From NCBI GenBank assembly GCA_029975295.1, contig JARKPK010000091.1:1-32230 (forward strand): 32,230 nt of DNA. Reading direction: 5' to 3'. Below, in pieces: positions 16,553 to 25,149 of this stretch (position 1 is its first letter; each line of letters begins with the position of its first letter). The stretch is from Thermoguttaceae bacterium (GTDB lineage: Bacteria > Planctomycetota > Planctomycetia > Pirellulales > Thermoguttaceae). The translations under genes and the position numbers were made by a program. The notes beneath the pieces were generated by a model. That model was not told the origin of the DNA, ran no database searches, and saw nothing but the letters and a program-made list of their open reading frames with translations.

Positions 16553-17434
16553 TCATTCGGCAGGCCTGCGCGGCTGGCCCGAACCGTTCAGCGCCTTCAG
16601 GCGGATATTGCGAAACTCGATCGGGCTGCCTTCGGCCGTAAGCACGATGGGTCCGGCGGCCGCCGCGCCGCGATTGGCCCGATTGACCTCGCGGCCGTTG
16701 ATTCGCAGAACGACCCATTCTTTCTCAGCGCGGATCTCGTAATCGTTCCATTGCCCGGCGGATCGCTCGGCGTCGGTTGTTCGCGGAAGGTGGGTCAGCC
16801 GGCCGAACTGGGCATGTTCGATCGTCTTCAGCCGCTCGGTCGGGCCGGTGAACTCGAACCCGGCCAGCCCCCAGAAGTCGCCCGCTTGGCCGGCATTGAT
16901 CTGCGCTTCGAGGCTCTTGGGCCAAATCCGATCTTCGCCGCTGAAGTTGATAAGCACCCCTCCTTTGCCCTCCTTGCCCTGCGGCCAGCGCCATTGAAGC
17001 CGCAGGACGAAGTCGCCAAACGACTCCTTCGTGGCCAAGTAGCCCAACGGCGTTCCGCGGCAGGAGAGAACTCCGTCGGCGTCGAGCCGCCACGGGCTGC
17101 CCTCGGCATCGGGCTTTTCGCTAAAGACCCGCCAACCGCTGGGCGCGCCGGCCGCCGAATCCCAAGCGGTAAGCAGCGAAGCTCCTTCGGCGTCTTCGTC
17201 CGATTGCTTTGTCGCCTCCGCGGCCACCAGCACGATGGTTGCGGCGCGTGGGGGCGCAGTTGCCGGCGCAGCGGCGCCGCGATCTGCCGGGGCCGCAAGG
17301 CCGCAGCGGCCGCAAGGGGCCTCGGCCGTGCTCGCAACGGCCGTCTCCGGCGATATCGCCAAGGCGGCCACGCTCATCAAAACGCAATAGACGGCAGCCA
17401 TCATGTCCTTGCTCCGGCAAAGTCGGGATTGCAT
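16553..17434 (-). CDS. Secreted DUF1080 (3-keto-disaccharide hydrolase-like) protein
   Basis: 293 residues. A signal peptide (basic MQSRLCRSK, hydrophobic VLMSVAALAI, cut near AVAS) is followed by an Ala/Pro-rich linker with two cysteines (CGRCG) to about residue 95, then a single DUF1080 concanavalin-like domain: SGWRVFSEK, ATKESFGDFVLRLQWRWP, GGVLINF, WNDYEIRAEKEWVVLRINGREVNR and PIVLTAEGSPIEFRNIRLK at the end. The family is hugely expanded in planctomycetes and some members hydrolyse 3-keto-glycosides. The start at 17434 is preferred over M11 (17404) because it supplies the basic n-region. Confidence 0.9.
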   Translation of the reverse strand: MQSRLCRSKDMMAAVYCVLMSVAALAISPETAVASTAEAPCGRCGLAAPADRGAAAPATAPPRAATIVLVAAEATKQSDEDAEGASLLTAWDSAAGAPSGWRVFSEKPDAEGSPWRLDADGVLSCRGTPLGYLATKESFGDFVLRLQWRWPQGKEGKGGVLINFSGEDRIWPKSLEAQINAGQAGDFWGLAGFEFTGPTERLKTIEHAQFGRLTHLPRTTDAERSAGQWNDYEIRAEKEWVVLRINGREVNRANRGAAAAGPIVLTAEGSPIEFRNIRLKALNGSGQPRRPAE

Positions 17435-17820
17435 GGAATCCGCTCCGTACCCAAAACGTCAACGGCTCGGCCATTATGGGCTGCAAAACCGCGGGCGACA
17501 AGCGAAGCCGACGCCGCGGCGACAATCTCGTGATTCGCCAGCAATCCCTTGCCGCGCCTGTAGCAAGCCGCGACGACAAAGTGGCAAGGCAAGAGAAAAC
17601 CACCGCGCCGGGTTGCAAGAGCGGCCGGCAGCACAGGGGCTTGTGGCGGCCTGCTTCGGTTCCGGCCGCCGCTGCTCCGGGGTCGATCACTTTTCGTCCC
17701 CCGACTGGTGCAGTGGCCGAGGGCGTTTTATGATAGTTGGAGTTTTTTGGGGTGTAAAAGCCTGACGCCGCGGGCAACCACGCCGTTGTTCGCGCGGCAA
17801 ACAGATTCGGAGAGCCAGAG
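17435..17820. other. Divergent intergenic region with leader of the corrinoid gene
   Basis: 386 bases without a gene. On the plus strand TATGAT (17729-17734) matches a -10 box in five of six positions with a poor -35; it would give a leader of about 80 bases that contains the hairpin at 17767-17798. I looked for a cobalamin riboswitch because the next gene binds B12, but the conserved B12 box and the P-stem set are absent. Confidence 0.4.
17767..17798 (+). promoter_or_regulatory. Leader hairpin upstream of the corrinoid protein gene
   Basis: Two nested stems: GCCGCG (17767-17772) with CGCGGC (17793-17798), and inside it CAAC (17775-17778) with GTTG (17785-17788) around the loop CACGCC. It ends 22 bases before the ATG, just upstream of GGAGAG. 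It may influence translation; it matches no known riboswitch. Confidence 0.35.
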
Positions 17821-18456
17821 ATGTCCGACCCGGCGCAACTTTACGATGCCATTCTCACCGGCGATGCCAAACGTGCCGAATCAGTCACTCGGGCGGCACT
17901 GGAAGCCAAGGTCGATCCGAACGAGCTGATCCGCCAGTACATGGTTCCGGCAATGGACGAGGTGGGCCGGCGTTTCGAATGCAACGACTACTTCGTGCCC
18001 GAATTGCTCATCGCCGCCCGGGCCATGAAGACCGCGCTGGAACTGATTACCCCGCATTTGGCCGGGACCGCAGCCCAACGCGCCGGGCGCGTAGTGATCG
18101 GCACCGTGCAAGGCGATCTGCACGATATCGGCAAGAATCTTGTCGCCTCGATGCTTGAAGGCGGGGGATTCGAGGTGATCGATCTCGGCGTTGACGTTCC
18201 GGCCGAAAAGTTCGTCGAGGCCGCCCGCGAGAAGGAAGGGACCATCGTCGCGCTTTCGGCCCTGCTGACAACCACCATGAATATGATGAAGCGCGTGATC
18301 GAGGCGCTCGATGCGGCCGGTTTGCGATCGTCAACCAAAGTCATGATCGGCGGCGCGCCGGTCACGCAGCAGTTCGCCGACGAAATCGGCGCCGACGGCT
18401 ATTCCGACAACGCCAGCGCGGCTGTTGCCCTGGCGCGAAAATTATCGGGCCAGTAG
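17821..18456 (+). CDS. Corrinoid (B12-binding) protein of the MtaC/MtbC type
   Basis: 211 residues. The N-terminal helical B12-binding-2 domain (about 1-85) is followed by the Rossmann-like B12 domain. The cobalt-ligating histidine is H101 in GDLHDIGKN, the DxHxxG motif, with ALSALLTTTM (145-153) and GGAP (177-180) completing the site. Such proteins carry a methyl group on cobalamin between a substrate methyltransferase and a tetrahydrofolate or coenzyme methyltransferase, in demethylation of methanol, methylamines, or methoxy compounds. No partner methyltransferase or ASKHA reactivator is in the window. GGAGAG is 6-10 bases before the ATG. Confidence 0.92.
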   Translation: MSDPAQLYDAILTGDAKRAESVTRAALEAKVDPNELIRQYMVPAMDEVGRRFECNDYFVPELLIAARAMKTALELITPHLAGTAAQRAGRVVIGTVQGDLHDIGKNLVASMLEGGGFEVIDLGVDVPAEKFVEAAREKEGTIVALSALLTTTMNMMKRVIEALDAAGLRSSTKVMIGGAPVTQQFADEIGADGYSDNASAAVALARKLSGQ

Positions 18457-18746
18457 TGGTTCGCTACGCGCAGTCTGCCCGCCTCGCACCCGACAAGCGG
18501 CTTCCCTAACCAGCGGCGATGGCGACGGCTGCGCGCACCGAAGGAAACGGCCCAACGACTGATGACCCCCGGAACACCGAAGGGCCCAAGCCCGGCAATC
18601 GAACGCAGCCGCAAGCCGATGAAGAATCAGGCCGTGTGAAGAACCGGCGTTGGGCTTTGAAACGCTGGCCCACCAGAAGGCGTCGCATTGTCCGGCCAAG
18701 CTCGCTCGTGCATCTGGGTCGAGTTGTCGAATCCGATGAACTGCCA

Positions 18747-18905
18747 CTAGAAGGCCACGCTTTGCCAGGCCAGGGCCGCCAAAGCGGCCAGCCAAAGCGT
18801 TTCGGCAACCAGAGCCACCGCCAGCAGCAGCGGCCGCTTGCGCCCGATGTTCCCAACCGGGCCGGCAGCGAATGCAACCGAGTTGTTCGGCAAAGCGTCG
18901 GTCAT
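18747..18905 (-). CDS. 52-residue membrane microprotein coupled to the Minf_1886 gene
   Basis: ATG at 18905 overlaps the TGA of the upstream gene (18902-18904) in an ATGA junction; the frame ends with TAG at 18747-18749. The first 23 residues are polar and end in a basic GRKRP, then one hydrophobic helix (about 25-47: LLLAVALVAETLWLAALAALAW) closes the protein. GGTGGA lies a few bases before the ATG. The basic flank predicts a cytoplasmic N terminus. Function unknown. The overlap, the ribosome binding site and the clean helix make it much more convincing than its length alone. Confidence 0.7.
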   Translation of the reverse strand: MTDALPNNSVAFAAGPVGNIGRKRPLLLAVALVAETLWLAALAALAWQSVAF

Positions 18906-19333
18906 GATTCCACCGCAAAGGGCTGGCGAAAGGCCTCGTCAAAGTCGAACACGTTGTCGAAATCTTCGCGCCGATCTTCAGCCGTTTTTCGCATCTGCCC
19001 AATCCGCAGCAAATTGAAGACGATCTCGCCGATGTCGCTGGTGCTGCGAATGCCCCACGAGTTGAGCACGGTCTTTGCCATCAGCCCGAACTGATCCATG
19101 GCAAGCTGGCGAACCGCCTCGCACAGTTCCTGGCCCGAGATATGACGTTCGACTTGGGCGGTTTCTTCCGTCGCACTGGGCTCGCATGCCGTTTCGCGTC
19201 CGTAGCCGAGCACCTCTTGGGCGTAGCTGAGCGATTCGAAAACGAAGGCATAGGCCTCGCGCCGGTATCGTCGATCTTCTCGAAGCAGTTGCGCCAACGC
19301 TTCCAAAGGGTTGAGCATGTCACGATGCGGCAT
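18902..19333 (-). CDS. Minf_1886 family protein
   Basis: 143 residues, cytoplasmic, no membrane segment. Seen: LLREDRRYRREAYAFVFESLSYAQ (about 17-40), a variable acidic loop, RHISGQELCEAVRQLAMDQFGLMAKTVLNSWGI (about 63-95) and DIGEIVFNLLRIGQMRKT. This is the signature of the Minf_1886 family, common in Planctomycetes and Verrucomicrobia, of unknown function. AGGA about 9 bases upstream supports the ATG at 19333. It lies 201 bases downstream of the RicT-like gene in the same direction and overlaps the microprotein gene. Confidence 0.88.
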   Translation of the reverse strand: MPHRDMLNPLEALAQLLREDRRYRREAYAFVFESLSYAQEVLGYGRETACEPSATEETAQVERHISGQELCEAVRQLAMDQFGLMAKTVLNSWGIRSTSDIGEIVFNLLRIGQMRKTAEDRREDFDNVFDFDEAFRQPFAVES

Positions 19334-19534
19334 GGCTGTTGTCCTGACCAGAACAAAACACGATTCTTGATCTTTGGATCGACACGATCGGGCACGGCCG
19401 ACGTTCCGCCCGAACCATCCGGCGGCCCGTCGATCGGCCTATCGACACACTCTCTTTTTGGCCCGTGCCATCGTTCGGCCAGAGCTGCCGTCAGGGGCCA
19501 TCGGAGTCGGCCGCTCCGAACGAGCCGGGTTGGT

Positions 19535-20494
19535 TCATGGGCTTTCGTCTTCACGGGTCCGGTCGGCCGGCATCTCGTCGGACGGACTGCTGCCGTCAGC
19601 GCTTTGGGCGTTTGGGTCGGGCGACGGGCGGCGGGCGGCGGGTGGTTGCGGGGGACGGCGATTGGGCTTGCCCCTACGTTCCGGCCGAGCAGGCTCGCGC
19701 GGCTCGCCGTTGCGCGGCCCCGGCCTGCCCTGCGGCGGCCGATCGGTTCCCGCCGTCGCGGCATCACGCGGCGCCAACTGCTCCGCCGACTCTCTCTCGG
19801 CAGCCGCCTTGGCCGCTTCGCGGGCCTGCCGGGCGGCTTCTTTGTGCAGTTCTTCGTAAACCTCGTATTCGTAGCGAAGGCAGCACTTCAGTCGCCCGCA
19901 CCGGCCCGAAATCTTCGTCGGATCGAGCGTCGCCTTCTGGAGTTTGGCCATCTTCATCGAAACCGGCGGCATTTGTACCAGATGGGTGTTGCAGCAAAGC
20001 GGCAGCCCGCAATCGGAGTAGATGCCCAGCAATTTCGCCTCGTCGCGAACGCCGATTTGCCGCATTTCGATCCGCGTTTGGAACTCGGAGGCCAGTGCGC
20101 GGACAAGCTCGCGGAAATCGACGCGGTTCTCGGCCAGGTAATAAACAACGATTCGTTCGCCGCCGAAGATATGTTCGACCATCACCAGCTTCATGTCGAG
20201 TCCAAGACGGGCGACGTGCTGGGCGCAGAGATCGAGCTCGCGGTCGGCCTGTTCGCGCAGTCGGCGTTCTTCGAGATGATCCTCGGCCGACATAGGGCGA
20301 AGCACCGGCCCTTCGACCGGGTTCTTCAGGTTCGCGCGAACCTCGGGCGACGCCTCGCAAAGGGTCAGGCCGGTTTCCAACCCGCGGTCGGTCCGCACAA
20401 TCACCGCCGCGCCTCGGCCGAGCGATTGGCCCTCTGGCACGCGAAACACCCCAAGAAATCGCATGGCGCCGTAGCGCACAACGTATTCAGGCAT
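19535..20494 (-). CDS. PSP1/RicT-like iron-sulfur protein
   Basis: 319 residues. The PSP1 domain covers about 1-230. Cysteines C162, C167, C168 and C199, C204, C205 (SDCGLPLCC and GRCGRLKCCLRYE) are those that hold FeS clusters in the B. subtilis RicT (YaaT) of the Y-complex, which activates RNase Y processing and phosphorelay. From about 230 a helical stretch (EAARQAREAAKAAAERE) leads into a Pro/Arg-rich, probably disordered tail of about 70 residues. RicA and RicF partners are not visible. The start at 20494 matches the family N terminus MPEYVVRYG. Confidence 0.9.
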   Translation of the reverse strand: MPEYVVRYGAMRFLGVFRVPEGQSLGRGAAVIVRTDRGLETGLTLCEASPEVRANLKNPVEGPVLRPMSAEDHLEERRLREQADRELDLCAQHVARLGLDMKLVMVEHIFGGERIVVYYLAENRVDFRELVRALASEFQTRIEMRQIGVRDEAKLLGIYSDCGLPLCCNTHLVQMPPVSMKMAKLQKATLDPTKISGRCGRLKCCLRYEYEVYEELHKEAARQAREAAKAAAERESAEQLAPRDAATAGTDRPPQGRPGPRNGEPREPARPERRGKPNRRPPQPPAARRPSPDPNAQSADGSSPSDEMPADRTREDESP

Positions 20495-20808
20495 GGTCAA
20501 CTCTAAGGCGCGTCCGCCGGAACGGTCGGCCCAAGGACCTTCCGATGGCAACGCGCCGCAGAATACTTATCGACAATGGTTTCGATCCACGCGAACCGAA
20601 CGGCCGCGCACATCGCTTCGTGATCTTCCCATCGGCAATGCCGAGTCCGGCTCACGCTTTTCCAATGAAAATCGGCCTTCCGTTAGCCGGCCTCTGAACA
20701 CCGCTTGTGTGAGGCAAAATAGTCAGGGCGAACAGTGTCAATATAACCCAATCTGCCGGCCCGCAACAGGAGCAAGCGGCCGTTCGTCTCTCGGCCCGGC
20801 TGAATGCC
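20495..20808. other. Spacer between the large secreted gene and ricT
   Basis: 314 bases without a gene. The centre (about 20690-20760) is AT-richer and could hold a promoter for the RicT-like gene, but no clear -35/-10 pair was found. No hairpin of note. Confidence 0.35.
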
Positions 20809-23289
20809 CTACTGGACGGGTGACAGGTAGAGCGTTCGGATGGAAACGTTGGTTTCGCGCGTCTGAACGATCAACAGGCACTCGCCGGCGGGCAAGTCGA
20901 TCGGCGAGGGCTCATTCGCCCGTTCGAAGCCCGCAGTCTGCCGCTGCCACGAGGGGCTTACTCGAAGGAGCCATTGGGCCTGAGGCAACTGGAAACCACG
21001 GCCCGAGACGTTTACGAAGAGCGAGTCGGATTGAGGGTTGGGCGCTTTGACTGTGGCCGAAAGCAGGTAGCGGCCCGCACGCGTCACCCGCAACGGCACA
21101 ACGATCATCCCGCGACCGCGCGGCGGATCGTCCGGCTGAACAACGTAGGCCCCATCCTCAGCGGTTTCCACAATCGTCATCCCCGGCAGCACCAGGCAAT
21201 CGGCAGCGGGCAGGGTCAACTCGCGTTCGTCGAGCACGGCCGGGGCGTCGAGGGTGGGGCCCTTGAAGCTGCGCATCGGTTCGAGCGAAGCCAGCACGGG
21301 CCGGCCGACTTCGCGGCCGTCCAGTCCCAGAACCCCGTCATACGGCGCGGGAGTCAGCTCGATCCGCCCGCCGACGCCGAAAGGCTTCTCGACGCTGAGG
21401 GCCACCACCGACGTTTCTCCGGCGGCACGGCAAACGATGCGCGATTCGTCGGCCGCGATCTCCGCGTGGGCGTTCTCGAACCCCGATTGCCATGCGGCGA
21501 ACGCGGCATCATCGGCCAAGCCCGTGCCGATCCGCACCCATAGAACAATGTGCGGGTCGACGCGTTTATCCGCGGCACGATGATTGACCGTCAGCCGCAG
21601 CGCGCCGAATCGATTGCCGTCGTCCATCACGCGAATCGTCGCCGGCGCGCCGTCTTGCCGCGAGGCTGAAACAACGCGCAGGGCCGCCGCCGCCGAACCC
21701 CATCGTGCAAACACCGCCTGCCCCGCTTCCACCGGCGCGGTCGATGGCTGGTCGGGCACGCCGGGCGGCAGGTCGATTCGCCGGCGACCGATCCACAACC
21801 CGTCGGTCGGCGCGCGGAACACGAAGTGGCTCTGCACGTTGAACGTCTGCTCGTCGCTCAAGTCGGCCGGGCGATAAACGGCCACCGCCAACGCATCGCG
21901 GTCGGCCTGCGCGGCAGCCCAAAACGGAGTCAGATGCAACGCTTTCATGTGCCCGGCGGCTCCTCCGGTCGGATAGCGCCAAGTGCCGTACGGGTCCTGC
22001 CGCCCGTCGGCAATGAAATAGCATCGCGGCAGCCGCCGACTGCCGGGCAGATCGACTGTCAGCGGCATGTCTTGCCGCGCTGCCGGATAGCCCGCCCCGG
22101 CAACGCTTAGGGTGATGTCGGGATAAACCGCGTGGGTGCGGCTCTCGGCGTAGTTGATTCCCCATCGCTGCCGCACCAGCCGCGGCATGCGCTGATTCCA
22201 CTGACGAAGCCGTTCGGGCGGGCGGAAATCGTACATCGCCGAGTGCAACAGCTCGAACTCGTCCGTATCGCCCGGTGCAAGCCAACCTTGCAAGACGGCG
22301 TGCCCATCGACGGCCCCCTGCCCGCGGACGTAGTCGTAGCTTCGGCTGTGGGCGCCGGCCAGCCGTTCGCCCGGGGCAAACCAATTCAAGGCAATGTCGG
22401 TCCACAACAGTTCGAACAGCGCGGCGGCCTGGGCCTGCGCCTGCTCCGATCGGGCGAACTGGCGGATCGCCATCAGGCCGTTCAAATCGGGCGCATAGTA
22501 AGTCGGACTGACATACTCGGCCGTGCCGAATTGCCAGGTCCAAAGGCAGATTCCGTTCAACCGCAGCAGCCCTTCGTCCCGCAGCGAGCGATCTTCGAGC
22601 AGTTCGCCCAACACGATCAAATTGGACGCATTGAGAATGGCGATGTTGGTGTAGTTTACGGGCACGCGGTGACGACGGCAGCCCTCGGCCATCCGTTTCA
22701 GCAGGGTGTCGAGCTTGCCCAAAGCGTCGGCCGGCACAAAGGCCGCGTGCCGCAGCCGAATGGCCAAGGCGTCTTGGGCGCAGAACTCGACAGCGTTTCG
22801 ATCTGTCACTTGGCCATGCCGCCACGTCCACCAAAGGTTGCCGTACGCGTCGGAGGCCGGGTCGCGCTCTTGCATTTGTTCCAGCAGGTCGAACAGGCGG
22901 GCCAAGCGTTCCGGGCGCTTGCCCGACTCGCACAGCGCCAAGGCATAGGCGAACAGCACTCGGCTGGCCGTAGCCGGCGGAGGCTCGCCCTGGGCAATCT
23001 GCCGCCACAACCCCTCTTGCCGATCGGCGAACGCGGCCACGATGCCGGGCAATGTCCATGCCGTGCCTTTGCCCGAGGGCGGATCGGCGGCCATCGCCGC
23101 CGGTGCGAACAGCGCGAACAACAATGCCGCCGCCAATAGAGCAACGAAGGCGGCAACGGGCGAAGCGACGGCAGACAACAGCCCAGCGCGCGGCCGCCCG
23201 ACACTCGGCCTCTTAGCAAACGTCCGCCCAGCGAAGCGGGGCCCAAAAGCGCATACCCAACGCCGTATCACGAAAAGTTTCGATGGCAC
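20809..23289 (-). CDS. Large secreted protein, alpha-toroid/beta architecture suspected
   Basis: 826 residues from a GTG at 23289, which follows GAAAGGGG; ATG codons at 23415 and 23499 in the same frame are possible but would place the signal more than 90 residues from the start. A hydrophobic export signal (about 40-65) ends at a likely cut APAAMA. After it comes a helical part rich in Trp, with NLWWTWRHGQ (151-160), then SPTYYAPDLNGL, a central section with GINYAESRTHAVYPDIT and beta-rich C-terminal parts. This is the layout of polysaccharide lyases or heparinase-like proteins, but I do not recognise a family and no catalytic set is certain. Probably periplasmic or surface. Confidence 0.75.
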   Translation of the reverse strand: MPSKLFVIRRWVCAFGPRFAGRTFAKRPSVGRPRAGLLSAVASPVAAFVALLAAALLFALFAPAAMAADPPSGKGTAWTLPGIVAAFADRQEGLWRQIAQGEPPPATASRVLFAYALALCESGKRPERLARLFDLLEQMQERDPASDAYGNLWWTWRHGQVTDRNAVEFCAQDALAIRLRHAAFVPADALGKLDTLLKRMAEGCRRHRVPVNYTNIAILNASNLIVLGELLEDRSLRDEGLLRLNGICLWTWQFGTAEYVSPTYYAPDLNGLMAIRQFARSEQAQAQAAALFELLWTDIALNWFAPGERLAGAHSRSYDYVRGQGAVDGHAVLQGWLAPGDTDEFELLHSAMYDFRPPERLRQWNQRMPRLVRQRWGINYAESRTHAVYPDITLSVAGAGYPAARQDMPLTVDLPGSRRLPRCYFIADGRQDPYGTWRYPTGGAAGHMKALHLTPFWAAAQADRDALAVAVYRPADLSDEQTFNVQSHFVFRAPTDGLWIGRRRIDLPPGVPDQPSTAPVEAGQAVFARWGSAAAALRVVSASRQDGAPATIRVMDDGNRFGALRLTVNHRAADKRVDPHIVLWVRIGTGLADDAAFAAWQSGFENAHAEIAADESRIVCRAAGETSVVALSVEKPFGVGGRIELTPAPYDGVLGLDGREVGRPVLASLEPMRSFKGPTLDAPAVLDERELTLPAADCLVLPGMTIVETAEDGAYVVQPDDPPRGRGMIVVPLRVTRAGRYLLSATVKAPNPQSDSLFVNVSGRGFQLPQAQWLLRVSPSWQRQTAGFERANEPSPIDLPAGECLLIVQTRETNVSIRTLYLSPVQ

Positions 23290-23521
23290 AGAGCCCCTTT
23301 CACCGCAAGTTGGCGACGGCTGGAAGGCCGACAGTCGCGAACCCTGTTCATGCCGACGACAAGAGCAAATCAACCTAGGCTCGATCGAAGCAACCCGCAC
23401 AAGATGGGAAGGCATAGGCGTTCTCTGACCTTTGGAACATGCGATGCGACACGGCCGACCAATCGGAAGCCGTTCCTCTCGGAAGAACGAAGAAAGCAAT
23501 TCTATCGTTCTTTCGCGCCGA

Positions 23522-24283
23522 TCAATATCCCTTGTCGGCGACCAAGATGACGTCGGGACTCGTTTCGGGTTCGAACGGATTGCCCTCGTAGTCGCCGAAC
23601 AGCCGGCAATCGGTCATCCCGGCGCGATGAAGCAACTGTCGCCATCGCTCGGCCTTTAGAGCCAGCAGTTCGCTGCACGTTGATTCCCACTGGGGCCGCC
23701 GATCGAGCGAAGCGGCTATCAGATGCACGAACGCGCGCCCGCCGCAACGCTGCACGCCTTTGACGAGCAACCGTTCGCCTTGCGGCAGCGCGGCCTGAAG
23801 GCATTTTTGCCATTGGGGCGGACCGTCGGGCAAGCGTTCGAAGTTGATCACCTGCGCAATCATGCGGCCGCCTGGGCGAATGGCGGCCCAAAGCGACTGC
23901 GCGGCGTCCACCACCGCCCGCTCGTCGGGCAGCAACGCCAAAGAGTTGCCCAGGCAAACCGCGGCGTCGAACCCGCCCGGCGTTTCCGCCGGTTGTCGCA
24001 GATCGCGCACCCGCCAGCGCAGACGGGCCGACGGCGGACAACGCCGCTCCGCCTCGGCGATCATGGCCGGGGAGAGATCGGCCCCCTCGACCTCCATCCC
24101 CCACTGAAAGAACATCTCGGCATGACGCCCCGAACCGCATGCCGCGTCGAGCACCCGACCGGCCCCCACCGCCTCGAACTGCCGACGAAGAAAGGGCGCT
24201 TCGTAGGCCAAGCGCTTGGGCCAATCGATCATCGCTTCGTAGGCCGCCGCCCATCGATCGAAACCGCTCGTTCTCTCGGTCAT
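23522..24283 (-). CDS. Class I SAM-dependent methyltransferase
   Basis: 253 residues. An N-terminal FDRWAAAYEAMIDWPKR leads into motif I VLDAACGSGRHAE (44-56), the acidic D69 of GADLS and FDAAVCLGNSLALLPDE (105-121). The overall shape resembles small-molecule methyltransferases such as glycine/sarcosine methyltransferases, and the GNSL motif is frequent in that group. The substrate is not predictable. The ATG at 24283 is the natural family start, with a weak GGTGGGG about 10 bases upstream. It lies 232 bases upstream of the large secreted gene, same strand. Confidence 0.88.
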   Translation of the reverse strand: MTERTSGFDRWAAAYEAMIDWPKRLAYEAPFLRRQFEAVGAGRVLDAACGSGRHAEMFFQWGMEVEGADLSPAMIAEAERRCPPSARLRWRVRDLRQPAETPGGFDAAVCLGNSLALLPDERAVVDAAQSLWAAIRPGGRMIAQVINFERLPDGPPQWQKCLQAALPQGERLLVKGVQRCGGRAFVHLIAASLDRRPQWESTCSELLALKAERWRQLLHRAGMTDCRLFGDYEGNPFEPETSPDVILVADKGY

Positions 24284-24457
24284 CGCTGCATCGCCCCACC
24301 AGCGCGATCAATCTCTAATTAGCAATGGAACAATGAATCGCAAGAACGCCGGTTCGGAGCAAACAAGGCAACCGACAAACCGTCCTTCGCCGGCACAGAA
24401 GGGGGCCTTGCATGTCGGCCTCGTTGCGATGCCGCTCGGAACGTCCATGGGCGACGG

Positions 24458-24997
24458 TCATTCGTGCCGATGCGCGTGTTCTTCACCGTGCGCGTGAGCA
24501 TGACCGTGGGAGTGCTTCTGTTGCTGCGGCTTCGGCGATGCCGGCGGCTTCTCCGCCGGGTGCGGATGCGCATGGCCCTGGGCCGAAGTCGACTCGTCGG
24601 CCGCCGCCATGACCAATTCGCCTTTAAAAATGCCCTTCAGCCCGCGCAGTTGCGCGGCGAGCTGCTCCAGTCGTCCCGCCGGCCCGCGAAGCAAGATCAC
24701 CTCCAAGCAAACGTCGTGCGTCAGATGGGCATGAAGGGTGGAAACGACCAAATCGTTGTGCTGATGCTGAAGGTCCATCAGTTGGTCGCGCAGCATCGGC
24801 CGATGGTGGTCGTACACCAGGGTGAGCGTGCCGGCGGCATCGCGGCAGTCGTTTTGCCACGCGTGGGTGGTCAACCGCTCGCGGAGCAACTGCCGCACTG
24901 CCTCGCTGCGGGTCGCGAACTGCTGTTCGCTGCAATAGCGATTGAACTGTTCGAGCAGTTCGCCCTCGAGCGACACCGAAAAGCGGACGACGCCCAT
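24458..24997 (-). CDS. nikR: Nickel-responsive regulator NikR with a histidine-rich tail
   Basis: 179 residues; E. coli NikR has 133. The N-terminal ribbon-helix-helix (about 1-45: VRFSVSLEGELLEQFNRYC, TRSEAVRQLLRERL) binds DNA. The ACT-like metal domain carries the nickel site: H in VYDHHRPML, and H-x-H-x5-C in HAHLTHDVCLEVILLRG. A tail of about 45 residues follows with 11 histidines (GHAHPHP, KHSHGHAHAHG, EEHAHRHE). GGGAG 9 bases before ATG 24997 fixes the start. The tail could store or buffer nickel, as in the His-rich parts of HypB or SlyD. The usual nik operator (GTATGA-N16-TCATAC) was not found in the window. Confidence 0.93.
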   Translation of the reverse strand: MGVVRFSVSLEGELLEQFNRYCSEQQFATRSEAVRQLLRERLTTHAWQNDCRDAAGTLTLVYDHHRPMLRDQLMDLQHQHNDLVVSTLHAHLTHDVCLEVILLRGPAGRLEQLAAQLRGLKGIFKGELVMAAADESTSAQGHAHPHPAEKPPASPKPQQQKHSHGHAHAHGEEHAHRHE

Positions 24998-25149
24998 CGT
25001 CGCATTCTCCCAGCGGCACAATCAACAACATCGCTCGGACGCAATCGCCCGCACGACCGAAGCAGCATGGCAACTCATTTGTTGCCGCCAACGGCCGAAA
25101 CTGCAACGATCGTGCGGGCCGGCGCCGATTCCCGGCAACCGAGGCGCGC

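Noticed and set aside
17640-17820. Cobalamin riboswitch before the B12-binding protein
   Set aside because: GCAGTGGCC was checked, but the B12 box and the required multi-stem core are missing; only a short hairpin is present.
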